Assembly (NCBI GenBank): GCA_023419315.1 | Contig: JAEZYE010000009.1 | Location: forward strand, 62,001 to 126,000 | Origin: Pseudomonadota bacterium | GTDB taxonomy: Bacteria > Pseudomonadota > Gammaproteobacteria > Xanthomonadales > Xanthomonadaceae | Reading direction: 5' to 3' | Length of the DNA stretch: 64,000 nucleotides | Part shown: positions 1-8,908 of the stretch, piece after piece | Numbering within the stretch: the first letter of the stretch is position 1 | How the letters are laid out: each line of letters begins with the position of its first letter | Notes under the pieces: generated by a model | Seen by the model: only the letters and a program-made list of their open reading frames with translations | What the model was told of the DNA's origin: nothing | The model's database searches: none | Program-made: the position numbers and the translations under genes

Positions 1-510
1 ACGCATACCCGCGGTGATCGCGAAGCCGCGCGTGGCAAGCAGGGCGGGCGCACGCTGGAAATCCAGCGCCTGATCGGCCGTGCGCTGCGCGCTTGCGTGG
101 ATCGCGGCGCGCTGGGCGAACGGACGATCACCCTCGACTGCGATGTATTGCAGGCGGACGGCGGCACCCGCACCGCCGCGATCACCGGCGCCTACGTGGC
201 GCTGGTCGACGCGGTGAACTGGCTGAAGCAGCGTGGCGAGGTCAAGCGCGACGCCATCCACGGCGCGGTCGCCGCCGTGTCGGCCGGCATCTATCGCGGC
301 GTGCCGGTGCTGGATCTGGATTACGCCGAAGACAGCGACTGCGATACCGACATGAACATCGTGATGAACGATGGCGGCGGCTTCATCGAGTTGCAGGGCA
401 CCGCTGAAGGCCATGCCTTCCGCCGCGACGAGCTCGACGCCTTGCTGGCGCTCGGCGAGAAGGGGGCACGCGAACTGTTCGCTGCGCAGCGCGCCGCGCT
501 CGGCCTCTGA
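1..510 (+). CDS. rph: Ribonuclease PH, 3' part (5' end outside window)
   Basis: RNase PH is a phosphorolytic 3'-5' exoribonuclease that trims tRNA 3' ends. The frame is open from base 1 to the TGA at 508-510, so the true start lies before the window. The visible ~169 residues carry the family's C-terminal part: GGRTLEIQRLIGRALR, then RTITLDCDVLQADGGTRTA, the ITGAYVAL helix and the acidic DCDTDMNIVM segment. It heads a same-strand series with the VOC, rdgB and hemW genes, and linkage of rph with rdgB and hemW is common in gammaproteobacteria. Identification is firm; only completeness is unknown. Confidence 0.95.
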   Translation, partial: THTRGDREAARGKQGGRTLEIQRLIGRALRACVDRGALGERTITLDCDVLQADGGTRTAAITGAYVALVDAVNWLKQRGEVKRDAIHGAVAAVSAGIYRGVPVLDLDYAEDSDCDTDMNIVMNDGGGFIELQGTAEGHAFRRDELDALLALGEKGARELFAAQRAALGL

Positions 511-523
511 GCGGGCGCAGCCC

Positions 524-934
524 ATGCCCTCGTTGCTCAGCCTGATCACGGTCCTGGTCGATGACTATGACGCGGCCATCGCCCACTACACCGGCGCGCT
601 CGGTTTCGAACTGCGCGAGGACAGCGATCTCGGCGGCGGCAAGCGCTGGGTGCGCGTCGCGCCGCCGGGTTCGACTGAAACCTGCCTGCTGCTGGCGCGC
701 GCCAGCGATGAGGCGCAGCGCGCCCGCATCGGCGACCAGACCGGCGGGCGCGTAAGCTTCTTCCTGCAGACGGACGACTTCGCCGCCGACCACGCACGCA
801 TGCGCGCGTCCGGCGTCGAATTCCTCGAAAGCCCGCGCGAAGAGCCCTACGCGACGGTGGCCGTCTTCCGCGATGCGTACGGCAATCGCTGGGACCTGCT
901 GCAACCGCGCACGGGCGCGATCGCTTCTTCCTGA
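524..934 (+). CDS. VOC (glyoxalase/bleomycin-resistance) superfamily protein
   Basis: A 136-residue single-module vicinal-oxygen-chelate protein. It opens with LLSLITVLVDDYDAAIAHYTG, a typical first beta-alpha unit (position, then FYT/HYTGALGF), and closes with VFRDAYGNRWDLLQ, the usual C-terminal strand with 'D.YGN.WDL'. I chose the ATG at 524, which follows the rph stop by 13 bases; an upstream in-frame ATG lies inside rph and would add residues with no VOC character. VOC proteins act as lyases, isomerases, dioxygenases or resistance proteins, and nothing here fixes the substrate. It is probably co-transcribed with rph and rdgB. Confidence 0.85.
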   Translation: MPSLLSLITVLVDDYDAAIAHYTGALGFELREDSDLGGGKRWVRVAPPGSTETCLLLARASDEAQRARIGDQTGGRVSFFLQTDDFAADHARMRASGVEFLESPREEPYATVAVFRDAYGNRWDLLQPRTGAIASS

Positions 935-943
935 TTCCGGCCC

Positions 944-1552
944 ATGAAACTCGTCCTGGCTTCCTCCAACCACGGCAAGCTCGAAGAACTGCGCAGCCTG
1001 CTCGGCGACAGCGGCATCGAGCTGATCGCGCAATCCGACATGGGTGTAGACGACGCCGAAGAAAACGGCCTCACCTTCGTCGAGAACGCCCTGATCAAAG
1101 CGCGCCATGCCGCGCGCCTGACTGGCCTGCCTGCGCTCGCCGACGATTCCGGCATCTGCGTGGATGCGCTGCAGGGCGCACCCGGCCTGTACTCGGCGCG
1201 TTACGCGGGCGAGCACGGCAATGCCGGCCGCAACATCGACAAGTTGCTCCAGGACCTGGCCGACGTGCCCGATGATGCACGCGGCGCGCACTTCTATTGC
1301 GTCCTGGTTCTGCTTCATCACGCCGATGATCCGCAGCCGCTGATCGTCGAAGGCCAGTGGAGCGGGCGCATCCTCCGCGAACGGCGTGGTACGGGTGGCC
1401 ATGGCTACGACCCCGTCTTCTTCGATCCCGGATACAACCAGTCCGCGGCGGAAATGCCGCTGTCGTTGAAGAACGGCCTCAGCCATCGCAGCAAGGCGCT
1501 GGCGATGCTGAAGCAGCGACTCGACGGCATCGCGCCGCTGCCGCGCGGCTGA
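944..1552 (+). CDS. rdgB: RdgB/HAM1 non-canonical purine NTP pyrophosphatase (dITP/XTP)
   Basis: This enzyme hydrolyses dITP, dGTP analogues and XTP to monophosphates, keeping deaminated purines out of DNA and RNA. The 202-residue protein is of normal family length. It starts with LASSNHGKLEEL (the nucleotide-binding S/T-x-N-x-x-K motif) and carries ADDSGICVDAL followed by GAPGLYSARYAG, plus GYDPVFF and SHRSKAL near the C-terminus, all family signatures. The start ATG lies 9 bases after the VOC stop, and hemW follows after 12 bases, which supports one operon. Confidence 0.96.
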   Translation: MKLVLASSNHGKLEELRSLLGDSGIELIAQSDMGVDDAEENGLTFVENALIKARHAARLTGLPALADDSGICVDALQGAPGLYSARYAGEHGNAGRNIDKLLQDLADVPDDARGAHFYCVLVLLHHADDPQPLIVEGQWSGRILRERRGTGGHGYDPVFFDPGYNQSAAEMPLSLKNGLSHRSKALAMLKQRLDGIAPLPRG

Positions 1553-1564
1553 CAATCGATCAAG

Positions 1565-2782
1565 ATGGCGGACCCGCGTTCCACGACGGCAGGCGCACCG
1601 GATTCGGCGACGGAATACCCCCGCGCGCCGCTGTTCAATCCGCCGCTGTCGCTTTATGTCCACTTGCCCTGGTGCGTGCGCAAGTGCCCGTACTGCGATT
1701 TCAATTCGCACCAGGGTAAAGGCGCGCTGCCGTTCGACGATTACGTCGATGCGCTGCTGCGCGACCTCGATTTCGATCTGCCGCTGGTATGGGGCCGCAC
1801 GATCCAGTCCGTGTTTTTCGGCGGCGGCACGCCCAGCCTGTTTCCACCGGAAGCGATTGACCGCTTCCTCCAGGGCGCAGCGGCGCGGCTGCGCATCGCG
1901 CCCGGTGCCGAGATCACGCTGGAAACCAATCCCGGCACTGCCGAACACGGGCGTTTCGATCGCTATCGCGCCGCGGGCGTCAACCGCATCAGCTTCGGTA
2001 TCCAGAGTTTCGATGACGGCTGCCTGGAGCGGCTGGGCCGCATCCATGACAGCAGCGAGGCCGAGGCCGCGGTGAAGCTGGCGCAGGATGCGGGCTTCGA
2101 CAATTTCAATCTCGATCTGATGTATGCGCTGCCGGGCCAGAGTCTGGCGATGGCCGAGCGCGATCTCGAACGCGCGTTCGCACTGCAACCGGCGCACGTG
2201 TCGCACTACCAGCTCACGCTGGAACCCAACACCCTCTTCTTCGCGCGCCCACCGCAGGATCTTCCCGACGACGATATCGCCTGGGACATGCAGGCACACT
2301 GCCAGGCGCTGCTCGCCGACGCAGGCTTCGAACACTACGAAATCAGCGCGTATGCACGGCCGGGACGCCAGTGCTGGCACAACCTGAACTACTGGCGCTT
2401 CGGCGACTATCTGGGCGTCGGTGCGGGCGCGCACGGCAAGATCACGCTCGGATCGGAGCAGGCCATCCTGCGTCGCTGGAAAGTCAAACATCCGACGCTT
2501 TATCTCGGTTCAGCGGGTACGTCCGCCGCGATTGGCGGCGATGAACGCGTGCCGGAGGCGCAGCGTCCGTTCGAATTCATGCTCAACGCGCTGCGCCTGC
2601 GGGAAGGATTCCGCACGGGCGATTTCGAGGCCCGCACCGGCCTGTCCGCTAGCGTGCTGGAAAAACCGCTGCATGAAGCGCAAGCGAAAGGCTGGCTACA
2701 GCCGCTCGGGAATGGGGAATGGATGCCGACCGAACTAGGACGACGGTTCACCAACGACGTGATGACGCTGTTTCTGGCATAA
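1565..2782 (+). CDS. hemW: HemW, radical-SAM heme chaperone-like protein
   Basis: This 405-residue member of the HemN/HemW family has the radical-SAM cluster motif C37-x3-C41-x2-C44. The residue after the motif is CDF rather than the CxC of true coproporphyrinogen dehydrogenase HemN, which points to HemW. HemW binds heme and is thought to deliver it to target proteins, and family members are often misannotated as oxygen-independent coproporphyrinogen oxidase. Other signatures are VFFGGGTPSL, ITLETNPGT, GVNRISFGIQSF and the GVGAGAHGKI segment. The N-terminal ~25 residues before PPLSLYVHLPWC are poorly conserved, so a later start is possible, but no better one stands out. Confidence 0.93.
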   Translation: MADPRSTTAGAPDSATEYPRAPLFNPPLSLYVHLPWCVRKCPYCDFNSHQGKGALPFDDYVDALLRDLDFDLPLVWGRTIQSVFFGGGTPSLFPPEAIDRFLQGAAARLRIAPGAEITLETNPGTAEHGRFDRYRAAGVNRISFGIQSFDDGCLERLGRIHDSSEAEAAVKLAQDAGFDNFNLDLMYALPGQSLAMAERDLERAFALQPAHVSHYQLTLEPNTLFFARPPQDLPDDDIAWDMQAHCQALLADAGFEHYEISAYARPGRQCWHNLNYWRFGDYLGVGAGAHGKITLGSEQAILRRWKVKHPTLYLGSAGTSAAIGGDERVPEAQRPFEFMLNALRLREGFRTGDFEARTGLSASVLEKPLHEAQAKGWLQPLGNGEWMPTELGRRFTNDVMTLFLA

Positions 2783-2857
2783 GCCTTGCAGGCTACGATG
2801 GACGGGCGTTTCAAGCGCTCACCCGGTCGCTACGCGACGCGGCCTATCCTTCGAAAA

Positions 2858-2866
2858 TGTGATAAT
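2858..2866 (+). promoter_or_regulatory. Extended -10 promoter element upstream of the DUF1631 gene
   Basis: TGTGATAAT is a TG-N plus GATAAT extended -10. It lies in the 115-base gap between hemW and the DUF1631 ATG at 2898, in an otherwise GC-rich stretch. I see no good -35, which extended -10 promoters tolerate. Transcription would begin near 2873, downstream of the possible GTG start at 2859, and this favours ATG 2898 as the start. Confidence 0.45.
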
Positions 2867-2897
2867 TGTCTCCTTCAGGGGGAGATCCGCAGCAGCG

Positions 2898-5267
2898 ATG
2901 ACCGCATCGAGACCGCCATTGTCCAGCGTTGCACCGGCGACCATCGCCAGTGCGCCGTTGCCGCCACGGGTGCGCCGGGTACTGCGCGGTTTCTTTGATC
3001 ACATCTCCACGGATGTCATCCAGTCCTTGAACGCGATGCTGCCGGAATTCGAGCAGGCGTTGTTCAAGCAGGCGGAAGCGGCGCGCAGCAACAACCGGCA
3101 AGCGGAATTCTTCGGCAACCTGCGCTCGTTCCAGCGCAACCGCAACGAATTCGTGCCGCACTTCATCTTCGCGCTGGAAGCGGAACTGGCTGCGGTCCGC
3201 ACGCCGCATGCCGCCAAGCCGTCGCAAGGTCCCAGCCCGGTCGAATACCGCACGCTGACGTTGGTGGAAGACGCGGTCATGGACGAAGAGATCGTCCTGC
3301 GCGATATCGCCCGCCGCCATGAAACCCGCGCCGCGCATGCGCTGCTGCTGCTCGGCCAGCGCTTCGGTGCGCTTGGCGGCGCGCCTGCGTTCGATCAGGA
3401 ACAACTCCCGGTCGGCCCGCAAGGCCTCTGCCGCATGCTCAAGCAGGCGGCGGGCACGCTGGAACTGGATCTGGAAGAGCGTCTGCTGCTCTACCGCACC
3501 TTCGATCTGAAGGTGATGAACAACTATCACGAGTGGGCGGAAACGCTGAACCAGTTCCTCTCGCGCGAAGGCATCCTGCCGGGACTGGTGTTCATGCCGC
3601 GCCGCACGCGCGCCGTGGACAACGCCGCCGCCCCGCCGACCACGCGACCGGCGCCGGGATCTGCGCCCGCTGCGCCTTCGAACAAGCCGCTGACCGGCTG
3701 GCGCGGGCCGTCGACGCCTTCGGCCTGGACCGTCCCGAATCTGGCGGGCGCACAACCCCCGGCCATGCCGGCATCCGCGCCGCCGCCGTTGCCGGGGCCG
3801 CCCCCCGGCGCCAACGGCGAACCGAATTTCGAAGCGCTGCAGCAGTTGCTCGCCGCGCGCAGGCACGCGCTGTCGCGTTTCAGCGGCCCGGCGGCTGCAC
3901 GCCTCGGCGATGCACCCGCCAACGCTCCGGCGGATCTGCCGCGCAAGCTGGTGCCCACGCCTGATGTGCTGCAGGCGCTGGAATCCCTGCAGACCGTCGC
4001 CAGCCCGCGCGTGGAAGGCCAACCGCGGCGCAATCTCAAGGACATCCAGCAGGCGTTGCTGGCGCGTGCGAAACAGCAGCACGGCGCCGAAGCCTCGCTC
4101 GCCAGTCCCGATGCGGACACGTTCGAGTTGATGGGCCTGCTCTACAACGAGATGGAGCGCGAGGTCCGACCGGACGCGCCCGCTTCCGATCTGCTGGTCC
4201 GCTTGCAGGTTCCGCTGATGCAGGCGGCGCTGCGGGATCGCCAGTTCTTCCTGCGGCCACAGCATCCGGCGCGCGAGCTGCTCAATGCGGTCGCCGAATC
4301 CGGCGCCACCTGGCAAAGCGAAGACGATCTCGACCCGCAGTTGCTGCACCAGTTGCATCAGGCGGTCGAACACGTCTGCAAGCACTACCACGGCGACGAA
4401 GCCGTGTTCGAGCAGGCGAACCAGGAAGTCCAGCGCCATCTGCAGGCCTCCGCGCGCAAGGCCGAGCTGGCCGAGCGACGCCAGGTGGAAGCCGCACGCG
4501 GCAAGGAACGGCTGGAAATCGCCAAGCAACGCGCCAACGACACCATCGAGGCCGCGCTGAGCGAGCATCAGCCGCCGCGCTTCGTGCAGGCGCTGCTCAA
4601 CCAGGCCTGGGCGGACGTGCTGACGCTGACCCAACTGCGCCAGGGCGAAAAATCGGACGAATGGGCCGAGCAGTTGCAGACCACACTGCAGATTGTCGCG
4701 GCGACGACCGCGCCGGCCGACAGCGCGAAGGATGCATCGCTGCCGCCGCGGATCGAAAAGGCGCTGCTGCAGGTCGGCTACCACGAGGACGAAGCGCAGG
4801 CCATCGCGCGCCGCCTGTCCAGTTCCGATGTCGAGGACGATGCCACGTCCAAGACCGAGCTCACCGCGCGCCTGAAGGCGCGCGCGCGACTCGGCGAGCA
4901 GAACTACGTCAAGCGCAAGCCGGCGCAGCCGCGCACGCCCAAGGAACAGGAGTGCTACGACTATCTGCGCTCGCTGCCGTTCGGCACCTGGTTCGAGTTC
5001 ACCCTCAACCAGCAAGGCGACGTGCAGCGGCAGCGCCTGTCGTGGTTCAGCCCGATCACCGGCAACGCCTTGTTCGTCAACCAGCGCGGCCAGCGCGTCG
5101 GCGAGCATTCGCTCGACAGCCTCGCGCTGCTGATGGCCAAGGGCCAGGCCACGGTCGTCACCGAAGACAAGGGGCGCCTCATTGATCGTGCCTGGAACGC
5201 GACGCTGCGTGCGTTGCGCAGCCTCACCGGCATGAAGCCGCAGGAAAGCGAAGGAGCCGGCGCATGA
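2898..5267 (+). CDS. DUF1631 family protein
   Basis: A 789-residue cytoplasmic protein without signal peptide or membrane segments. It matches the DUF1631 family of gamma- and betaproteobacteria (sometimes mislabelled thymidine phosphorylase). The N-terminal region begins RVRRVLRGFFDHISTDVIQSLNAMLPEFEQALFKQAE. A Pro/Ala-rich linker lies around residues 235-310, followed by a helical middle with charged segments. The C-terminus, with FGTWFEFTLNQQGDVQRQRLSW followed by NALFVNQRGQRV, resembles a beta-barrel module. ATG 2898 is preceded by GGGGAGA; the alternative GTG at 2859 lies within the candidate promoter. The last codons overlap the next ATG (ATGA at 5264-5267), so it is translationally coupled to a PilZ protein. 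Its molecular role is unknown. Confidence 0.85.
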   Translation: MTASRPPLSSVAPATIASAPLPPRVRRVLRGFFDHISTDVIQSLNAMLPEFEQALFKQAEAARSNNRQAEFFGNLRSFQRNRNEFVPHFIFALEAELAAVRTPHAAKPSQGPSPVEYRTLTLVEDAVMDEEIVLRDIARRHETRAAHALLLLGQRFGALGGAPAFDQEQLPVGPQGLCRMLKQAAGTLELDLEERLLLYRTFDLKVMNNYHEWAETLNQFLSREGILPGLVFMPRRTRAVDNAAAPPTTRPAPGSAPAAPSNKPLTGWRGPSTPSAWTVPNLAGAQPPAMPASAPPPLPGPPPGANGEPNFEALQQLLAARRHALSRFSGPAAARLGDAPANAPADLPRKLVPTPDVLQALESLQTVASPRVEGQPRRNLKDIQQALLARAKQQHGAEASLASPDADTFELMGLLYNEMEREVRPDAPASDLLVRLQVPLMQAALRDRQFFLRPQHPARELLNAVAESGATWQSEDDLDPQLLHQLHQAVEHVCKHYHGDEAVFEQANQEVQRHLQASARKAELAERRQVEAARGKERLEIAKQRANDTIEAALSEHQPPRFVQALLNQAWADVLTLTQLRQGEKSDEWAEQLQTTLQIVAATTAPADSAKDASLPPRIEKALLQVGYHEDEAQAIARRLSSSDVEDDATSKTELTARLKARARLGEQNYVKRKPAQPRTPKEQECYDYLRSLPFGTWFEFTLNQQGDVQRQRLSWFSPITGNALFVNQRGQRVGEHSLDSLALLMAKGQATVVTEDKGRLIDRAWNATLRALRSLTGMKPQESEGAGA

Positions 5268-5599
5268 GCCACGAATTCCGCCGTGCGCGCCGACGCAGCG
5301 TGTCCGAGCCCGTGGCGGTGATGGACACGCTCACCGAACAGCTGGTGGGCCGGCTGGGCAACGTGTCCGAATCGGGAATGCTGCTGATGGCGACTGCGCC
5401 GCTGGTCGATGACGCGATCTACCAGCTGCGATTCCACCTGCGCGACGCCATCGGCCGCGAGATTCCCATCGACGTGGGCGCGCACGTGCTGTGGTCCGCG
5501 CAGGCGAACACGCCGGGCCAGATGTTCGCCGGGCTGCGCTTCCTGACCATCGACACCGAACCCCTGCGTGCGCTGCGCGCCTGGGTCAACGCGGGCTGA
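5264..5599 (+). CDS. PilZ domain protein, probable c-di-GMP receptor
   Basis: A 111-residue protein that is essentially one PilZ domain. It shows both c-di-GMP-binding signatures: an arginine cluster at residues 6-11 that satisfies RxxxR, and N33-x-S35-x-x-G38 in GNVSESGM. It ends with the strand LWSAQANTPGQMFAGLRFL typical of PilZ barrels. Its ATG overlaps the TGA of the DUF1631 gene by four bases, so the two are likely made together. A GGDEF-EAL protein that could make or break c-di-GMP is encoded 4 kb downstream, though no direct link can be shown. Confidence 0.87.
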   Translation: MSHEFRRARRRSVSEPVAVMDTLTEQLVGRLGNVSESGMLLMATAPLVDDAIYQLRFHLRDAIGREIPIDVGAHVLWSAQANTPGQMFAGLRFLTIDTEPLRALRAWVNAG

Positions 5600-5654
5600 C
5601 CACGGCGGCCGGCGTGATGCGGCAAAATAGCCGCTTTCCGCAAGAGCCGCCGCC

Positions 5655-6998
5655 ATGAACGTTTCCGCCGCACTCGCCACCGAACTCGTCCCGCTCTACG
5701 CGGATCATCTGGCGACGGTGCAGCAGCGCGCGGACGAAGCGCTCGCTCGCGGCGGCTTTGATCACCTCGTGGTGCCCAGCGGCTCCCTGCACTACCAGGT
5801 CTTCGACGATCGCGACTATCCCTACGCGGTGAATCCGCAGTTCAAGGCCTGGCTGCCGCTCACCCGCGTGCCCAACAGCTGGCTGGTCTACACGCCGGGC
5901 CGGCGCCCGACGATCATCTTCCACCAGCCCTTCGATTACTGGCACGTGGTGCCGGACGCACCGAGCGGCTGGTGGGTCGACCACTTCGATATCCACATCA
6001 TCCGCAAACCGGAAGACGCGCTCGCCCTGCTGCCGAAGGACGCGGCGCGCTGCGCCATTCTCGGTGAGCCGCAGAGCGCGCTGGGTGGCTTCGCCCCGAA
6101 CAATCCCGAAGCGGTCGTCCTCCCCCTGGAATACCAGCGCTCGTTCAAGACGCCGTACGAAATCCGCCTGATGCGGGAGGCGCAACGGCTGGCCGTGCGC
6201 GGGCATCGCGCCGCCGAAGCCGCATTCCGCGCGGGCGCCAGCGAGTTCGCGATCCACATGGCCTACTGCAGCGCCGTCGGCCAGGATGCGAATGAACTTC
6301 CCTACGGCAACATCATCGCCCTGAACCAGCACGCCGCCGTCCTGCACTACACCGAGTTGCAACGCACGACGCCGGATCCGGTCCGCAGTTTCCTGATTGA
6401 CGCCGGCGCCAGCGCGTACGGTTACGCAAGCGACATCACCCGAACGTATGCCCATGACACCGGCAGCGAATTCCAGGCGCTGATCGATGCCGTGGATCGC
6501 ACGCAGGTCTCGTTGGGGGAACGCGTGCGTGCCGGCACCGACTACAGACAGCTGCACATCGACGCACATCTGGAACTGATGGGCATCCTGAAGGATTTCG
6601 GCGTGATCACCGTTTCGCCGGAAGCCGCGCTCGCCACCGGCGTCAGCTTTGCGTTCTTCCCGCACGGACTGGGTCATCCCATCGGCCTGCAGGTCCATGA
6701 CGTGGCTGGCTTCGCGGAAAGCGATCGCGGCGGAACCATCCCGCGCCCGCCTGGCCATCCGTTCCTGCGCATGACGCGCGTGCTTGAACCGGGCATGGTG
6801 GTCACCATCGAACCGGGCATCTATTTCATCGACATGCTGCTCGATGAGGTGAAGAAGAACGGCCATGCCGACAGCGTCGACTGGGCGCGCGTGGATGCGT
6901 TCCGTGCGTATGGCGGCATCCGCATCGAGGACGAAGTGCGCTGCACGGATGGCGACGCGGACAATCTGACGCGGCCCGCGTTCGCGGACGCGGGTTGA
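5655..6998 (+). CDS. pepQ: Xaa-Pro dipeptidase (prolidase, PepQ)
   Basis: Cytosolic dinuclear-metal M24 peptidase that cleaves Xaa-Pro dipeptides. The length of 447 residues fits PepQ (E. coli 443). The N-terminal domain has LHYQVFDDRDYPYAVNPQFK, characteristic of bacterial PepQ. The metal ligands are visible in order: the two Asp in LIDAGASAYGYASDITRTY, the His in FPHGLGHPIGLQVHD, Glu in EPGIYFID and the final Glu in IRIEDEVRCT. The ATG follows GCAAGAGCC, and a short AT-rich AAAATAG motif upstream may be a -10. A DUF2007 gene follows on the same strand after 62 bases. Confidence 0.95.
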   Translation: MNVSAALATELVPLYADHLATVQQRADEALARGGFDHLVVPSGSLHYQVFDDRDYPYAVNPQFKAWLPLTRVPNSWLVYTPGRRPTIIFHQPFDYWHVVPDAPSGWWVDHFDIHIIRKPEDALALLPKDAARCAILGEPQSALGGFAPNNPEAVVLPLEYQRSFKTPYEIRLMREAQRLAVRGHRAAEAAFRAGASEFAIHMAYCSAVGQDANELPYGNIIALNQHAAVLHYTELQRTTPDPVRSFLIDAGASAYGYASDITRTYAHDTGSEFQALIDAVDRTQVSLGERVRAGTDYRQLHIDAHLELMGILKDFGVITVSPEAALATGVSFAFFPHGLGHPIGLQVHDVAGFAESDRGGTIPRPPGHPFLRMTRVLEPGMVVTIEPGIYFIDMLLDEVKKNGHADSVDWARVDAFRAYGGIRIEDEVRCTDGDADNLTRPAFADAG

Positions 6999-7060
6999 AG
7001 CAATGGAATGCTGCGCTTCGTGGACGAAGCGCCCCACTTAAGCAGGAGCCCTGGTTCAAC

Positions 7061-7483
7061 ATGTTGATCACGATTGCGCGGTACTTCGACCCTTGGGAAG
7101 CCCATATCCTACGAGCCCGCCTGGTGGCCGAAGGCATTCCCGCGAGCGTGGCGGGAGAGCAGCACATGATGGCGGATTGGCCGTTGTCGGTTGCCTTGGG
7201 TGGCGCGGCCCTGCAAGTGCCCTCCGCGCATCTGGATCAGGCGCGGGAAGTCGTCGCGCTGTATCACTCGGGTGCGCTGATGGCCGAACTGATTGCGGAA
7301 CATCCGGAGTGCGAGGACCGGTGTCCCGTCTGCGGCCGCACCGATCTCAAGGCAACGGTTCCGCATGGCCAGCGTGCCGCCCTCATTGCCAGCTTCCTGT
7401 TGGCGTCCGCCCCTTTCCCGACTTGTGCGTCGCGCATGCAATGCAACTCGTGCGGTCACCGCTGGACGTACGGTTCCGACTAG
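7061..7483 (+). CDS. DUF2007-domain protein with C-terminal zinc-ribbon cysteines
   Basis: A 140-residue protein. Residues 1-65 (starting MLITIARYFDPWEAHILRARL) are typical of DUF2007/putative signal-transducing proteins, which span the interval 'ea..lra.L..eGI.a.v'. The second half has two Cys pairs, CEDRCPVCG and MQCNSCGHRW, spaced like a zinc ribbon. ATG 7061 follows AGCAGGAG; an in-frame start at 6995 would overlap the pepQ stop and add 22 unrelated residues, so I reject it. Function is unknown, and family members are often encoded near peptidases or proteases. Confidence 0.8.
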   Translation: MLITIARYFDPWEAHILRARLVAEGIPASVAGEQHMMADWPLSVALGGAALQVPSAHLDQAREVVALYHSGALMAELIAEHPECEDRCPVCGRTDLKATVPHGQRAALIASFLLASAPFPTCASRMQCNSCGHRWTYGSD

Positions 7484-7567
7484 CCCTCGCGAGGTTAGCT
7501 TCGCGCGCCGCGCTGAAGGCGCATCGGGCAAGAGTCGGCTGGCCGTCATGCTGATGCGATGACCTCT

Positions 7568-8908
7568 TCAGCGGATGCGTGATCCTGCGTCAGCCATGAA
7601 CGCTTCGATCTCGTCCGCGCTGCGTGCGAGCCCGTCGGTAAGAACGCGATGGCCGTCGGCGGTGATGACGACATCGTCTTCGGTGCGGATGCCGATGCCG
7701 CGCCACTTCTCGGCGACGCTGGTGTCATCCACCGACACATAGAGGCCGGGTTCTATGGTGAACACCATGCCGGGTTCCAGCAGGCGCGATTCGCTTTCGA
7801 TTCGGTAATCGCCGACGTCATGCACGTCCAGGCCAAGCCAGTGCCCGGTCTTGTGGCGATAGAAGCGCCGATAGTGACCCTCGGCGAGGTTGCGCTCCAG
7901 CGAACCTTTCAGCAGGCCAAGGCGCAACAAGCCTTCGGTCAGCGTTTGCACTGCGGCGGCATGCCCAGCTTCATACGGAACGCCCGGCCTGGCCTGTGCC
8001 AGCGCGGCCTTCTGCGCATCCCCGACCAGGTCGTGCAACGCGCGCTGCGGCGCAGTGAAACGGCCGCTGACGGGAAACGTGCGCGTGATGTCGCTGGCGT
8101 AGCCACGGTATTCCGCACCGGCATCGACCAGGACCAGATCGCCCGCTTTTGCGGTGGCATTGTTGGCGCGGTAGTGCAGCACGCAGGCGTTGGCACCCGC
8201 ACCGACGATGCTGGAATAGGCCGGCCATGCATCGTTGGCGCGGAACACGCGCTCGATATCCGCCTGCAACTCGTATTCGTGGATGCCCGGACGCGCGGCG
8301 CGCATCGCCACGCGGTGCGCCTCGATACTGATGTCGGCGGCGCGCTGCATCAGCTTGAGTTCTTCCTTCGACTTGAACAGCCGCAGCTCGTGCAGCAGGT
8401 GGCCGAGTTCGCGGAAGTCGTGCGGCGGTTGTGCGCCCTGCCGGACCTGGGCGCGCACGTGGCGCACCCAGCCAATCAGCTTGAGATCGAAATCGGCATC
8501 GCGACCGAAGTGGTAGTAGACGCGCGAACGTCCTTCCAGCAGGCCCGGCAGGATTTCGTCCAGATCCTCGATGGGGTACGCATCGTCCATGCCGAAATCC
8601 GACACCGCGCCTTCCTGTCCGGCGCGCGGTCCGTCCCAGCTTTCACGCTCGGGATCGCGTTCACGGCAGAACAGCAGCGCTTCGCCGTGGCGACGGCCCG
8701 GCACCAGCACCAGCACGGCATCGGGTTCCGGGAAACCGCACAGGTACCAGAAGTCCGAATCCTGCCGATACGGATAATGCGTGTCATGGCTGCGCACGCG
8801 CTCGGGCGCGGCCGGCAGCACCAGGATCGCGTCGTTCCCGACCATGCGCATCAACTGCCTGCGACGGCGGGCAAACTCCGACGCCGCGATGCCGGTCAGG
8901 GATTTCAT
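7568..8908 (-). CDS. pepP: Xaa-Pro aminopeptidase (PepP)
   Basis: M24 metallopeptidase that removes N-terminal residues preceding proline. It is 446 residues long (E. coli PepP 441). The N-terminal domain contains SHDTHYPYRQDSDFWYLCGF, a PepP hallmark. The metal ligands are in LVDAGAEYRGYASDITRTF (two Asp), HKTGHWLGLDVHD (His), EPGLYV (Glu) and RTEDDV (Glu). The start codon overlaps the stop of the upstream UPF0149 gene (TGATG at 8906-8910), the same gene pairing as ygfB-pepP in E. coli. Confidence 0.96.
   Translation of the reverse strand: MKSLTGIAASEFARRRRQLMRMVGNDAILVLPAAPERVRSHDTHYPYRQDSDFWYLCGFPEPDAVLVLVPGRRHGEALLFCRERDPERESWDGPRAGQEGAVSDFGMDDAYPIEDLDEILPGLLEGRSRVYYHFGRDADFDLKLIGWVRHVRAQVRQGAQPPHDFRELGHLLHELRLFKSKEELKLMQRAADISIEAHRVAMRAARPGIHEYELQADIERVFRANDAWPAYSSIVGAGANACVLHYRANNATAKAGDLVLVDAGAEYRGYASDITRTFPVSGRFTAPQRALHDLVGDAQKAALAQARPGVPYEAGHAAAVQTLTEGLLRLGLLKGSLERNLAEGHYRRFYRHKTGHWLGLDVHDVGDYRIESESRLLEPGMVFTIEPGLYVSVDDTSVAEKWRGIGIRTEDDVVITADGHRVLTDGLARSADEIEAFMADAGSRIR

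Noticed and set aside
383..2491. A 702-codon antisense open frame opposite the rdgB/hemW genes
   Set aside because: It runs opposite to clear genes and has no domain; such frames arise from high GC at third positions.
2859..2897. GTG start at 2859 for the DUF1631 gene
   Set aside because: It lies inside the candidate -10 element and upstream of the likely transcription start; ATG 2898 has a ribosome-binding site.
2844..5108. A long antisense open frame opposite the DUF1631 gene
   Set aside because: Low-complexity Arg/Leu/Gln-rich translation with no domain; the sense strand has the conserved protein.
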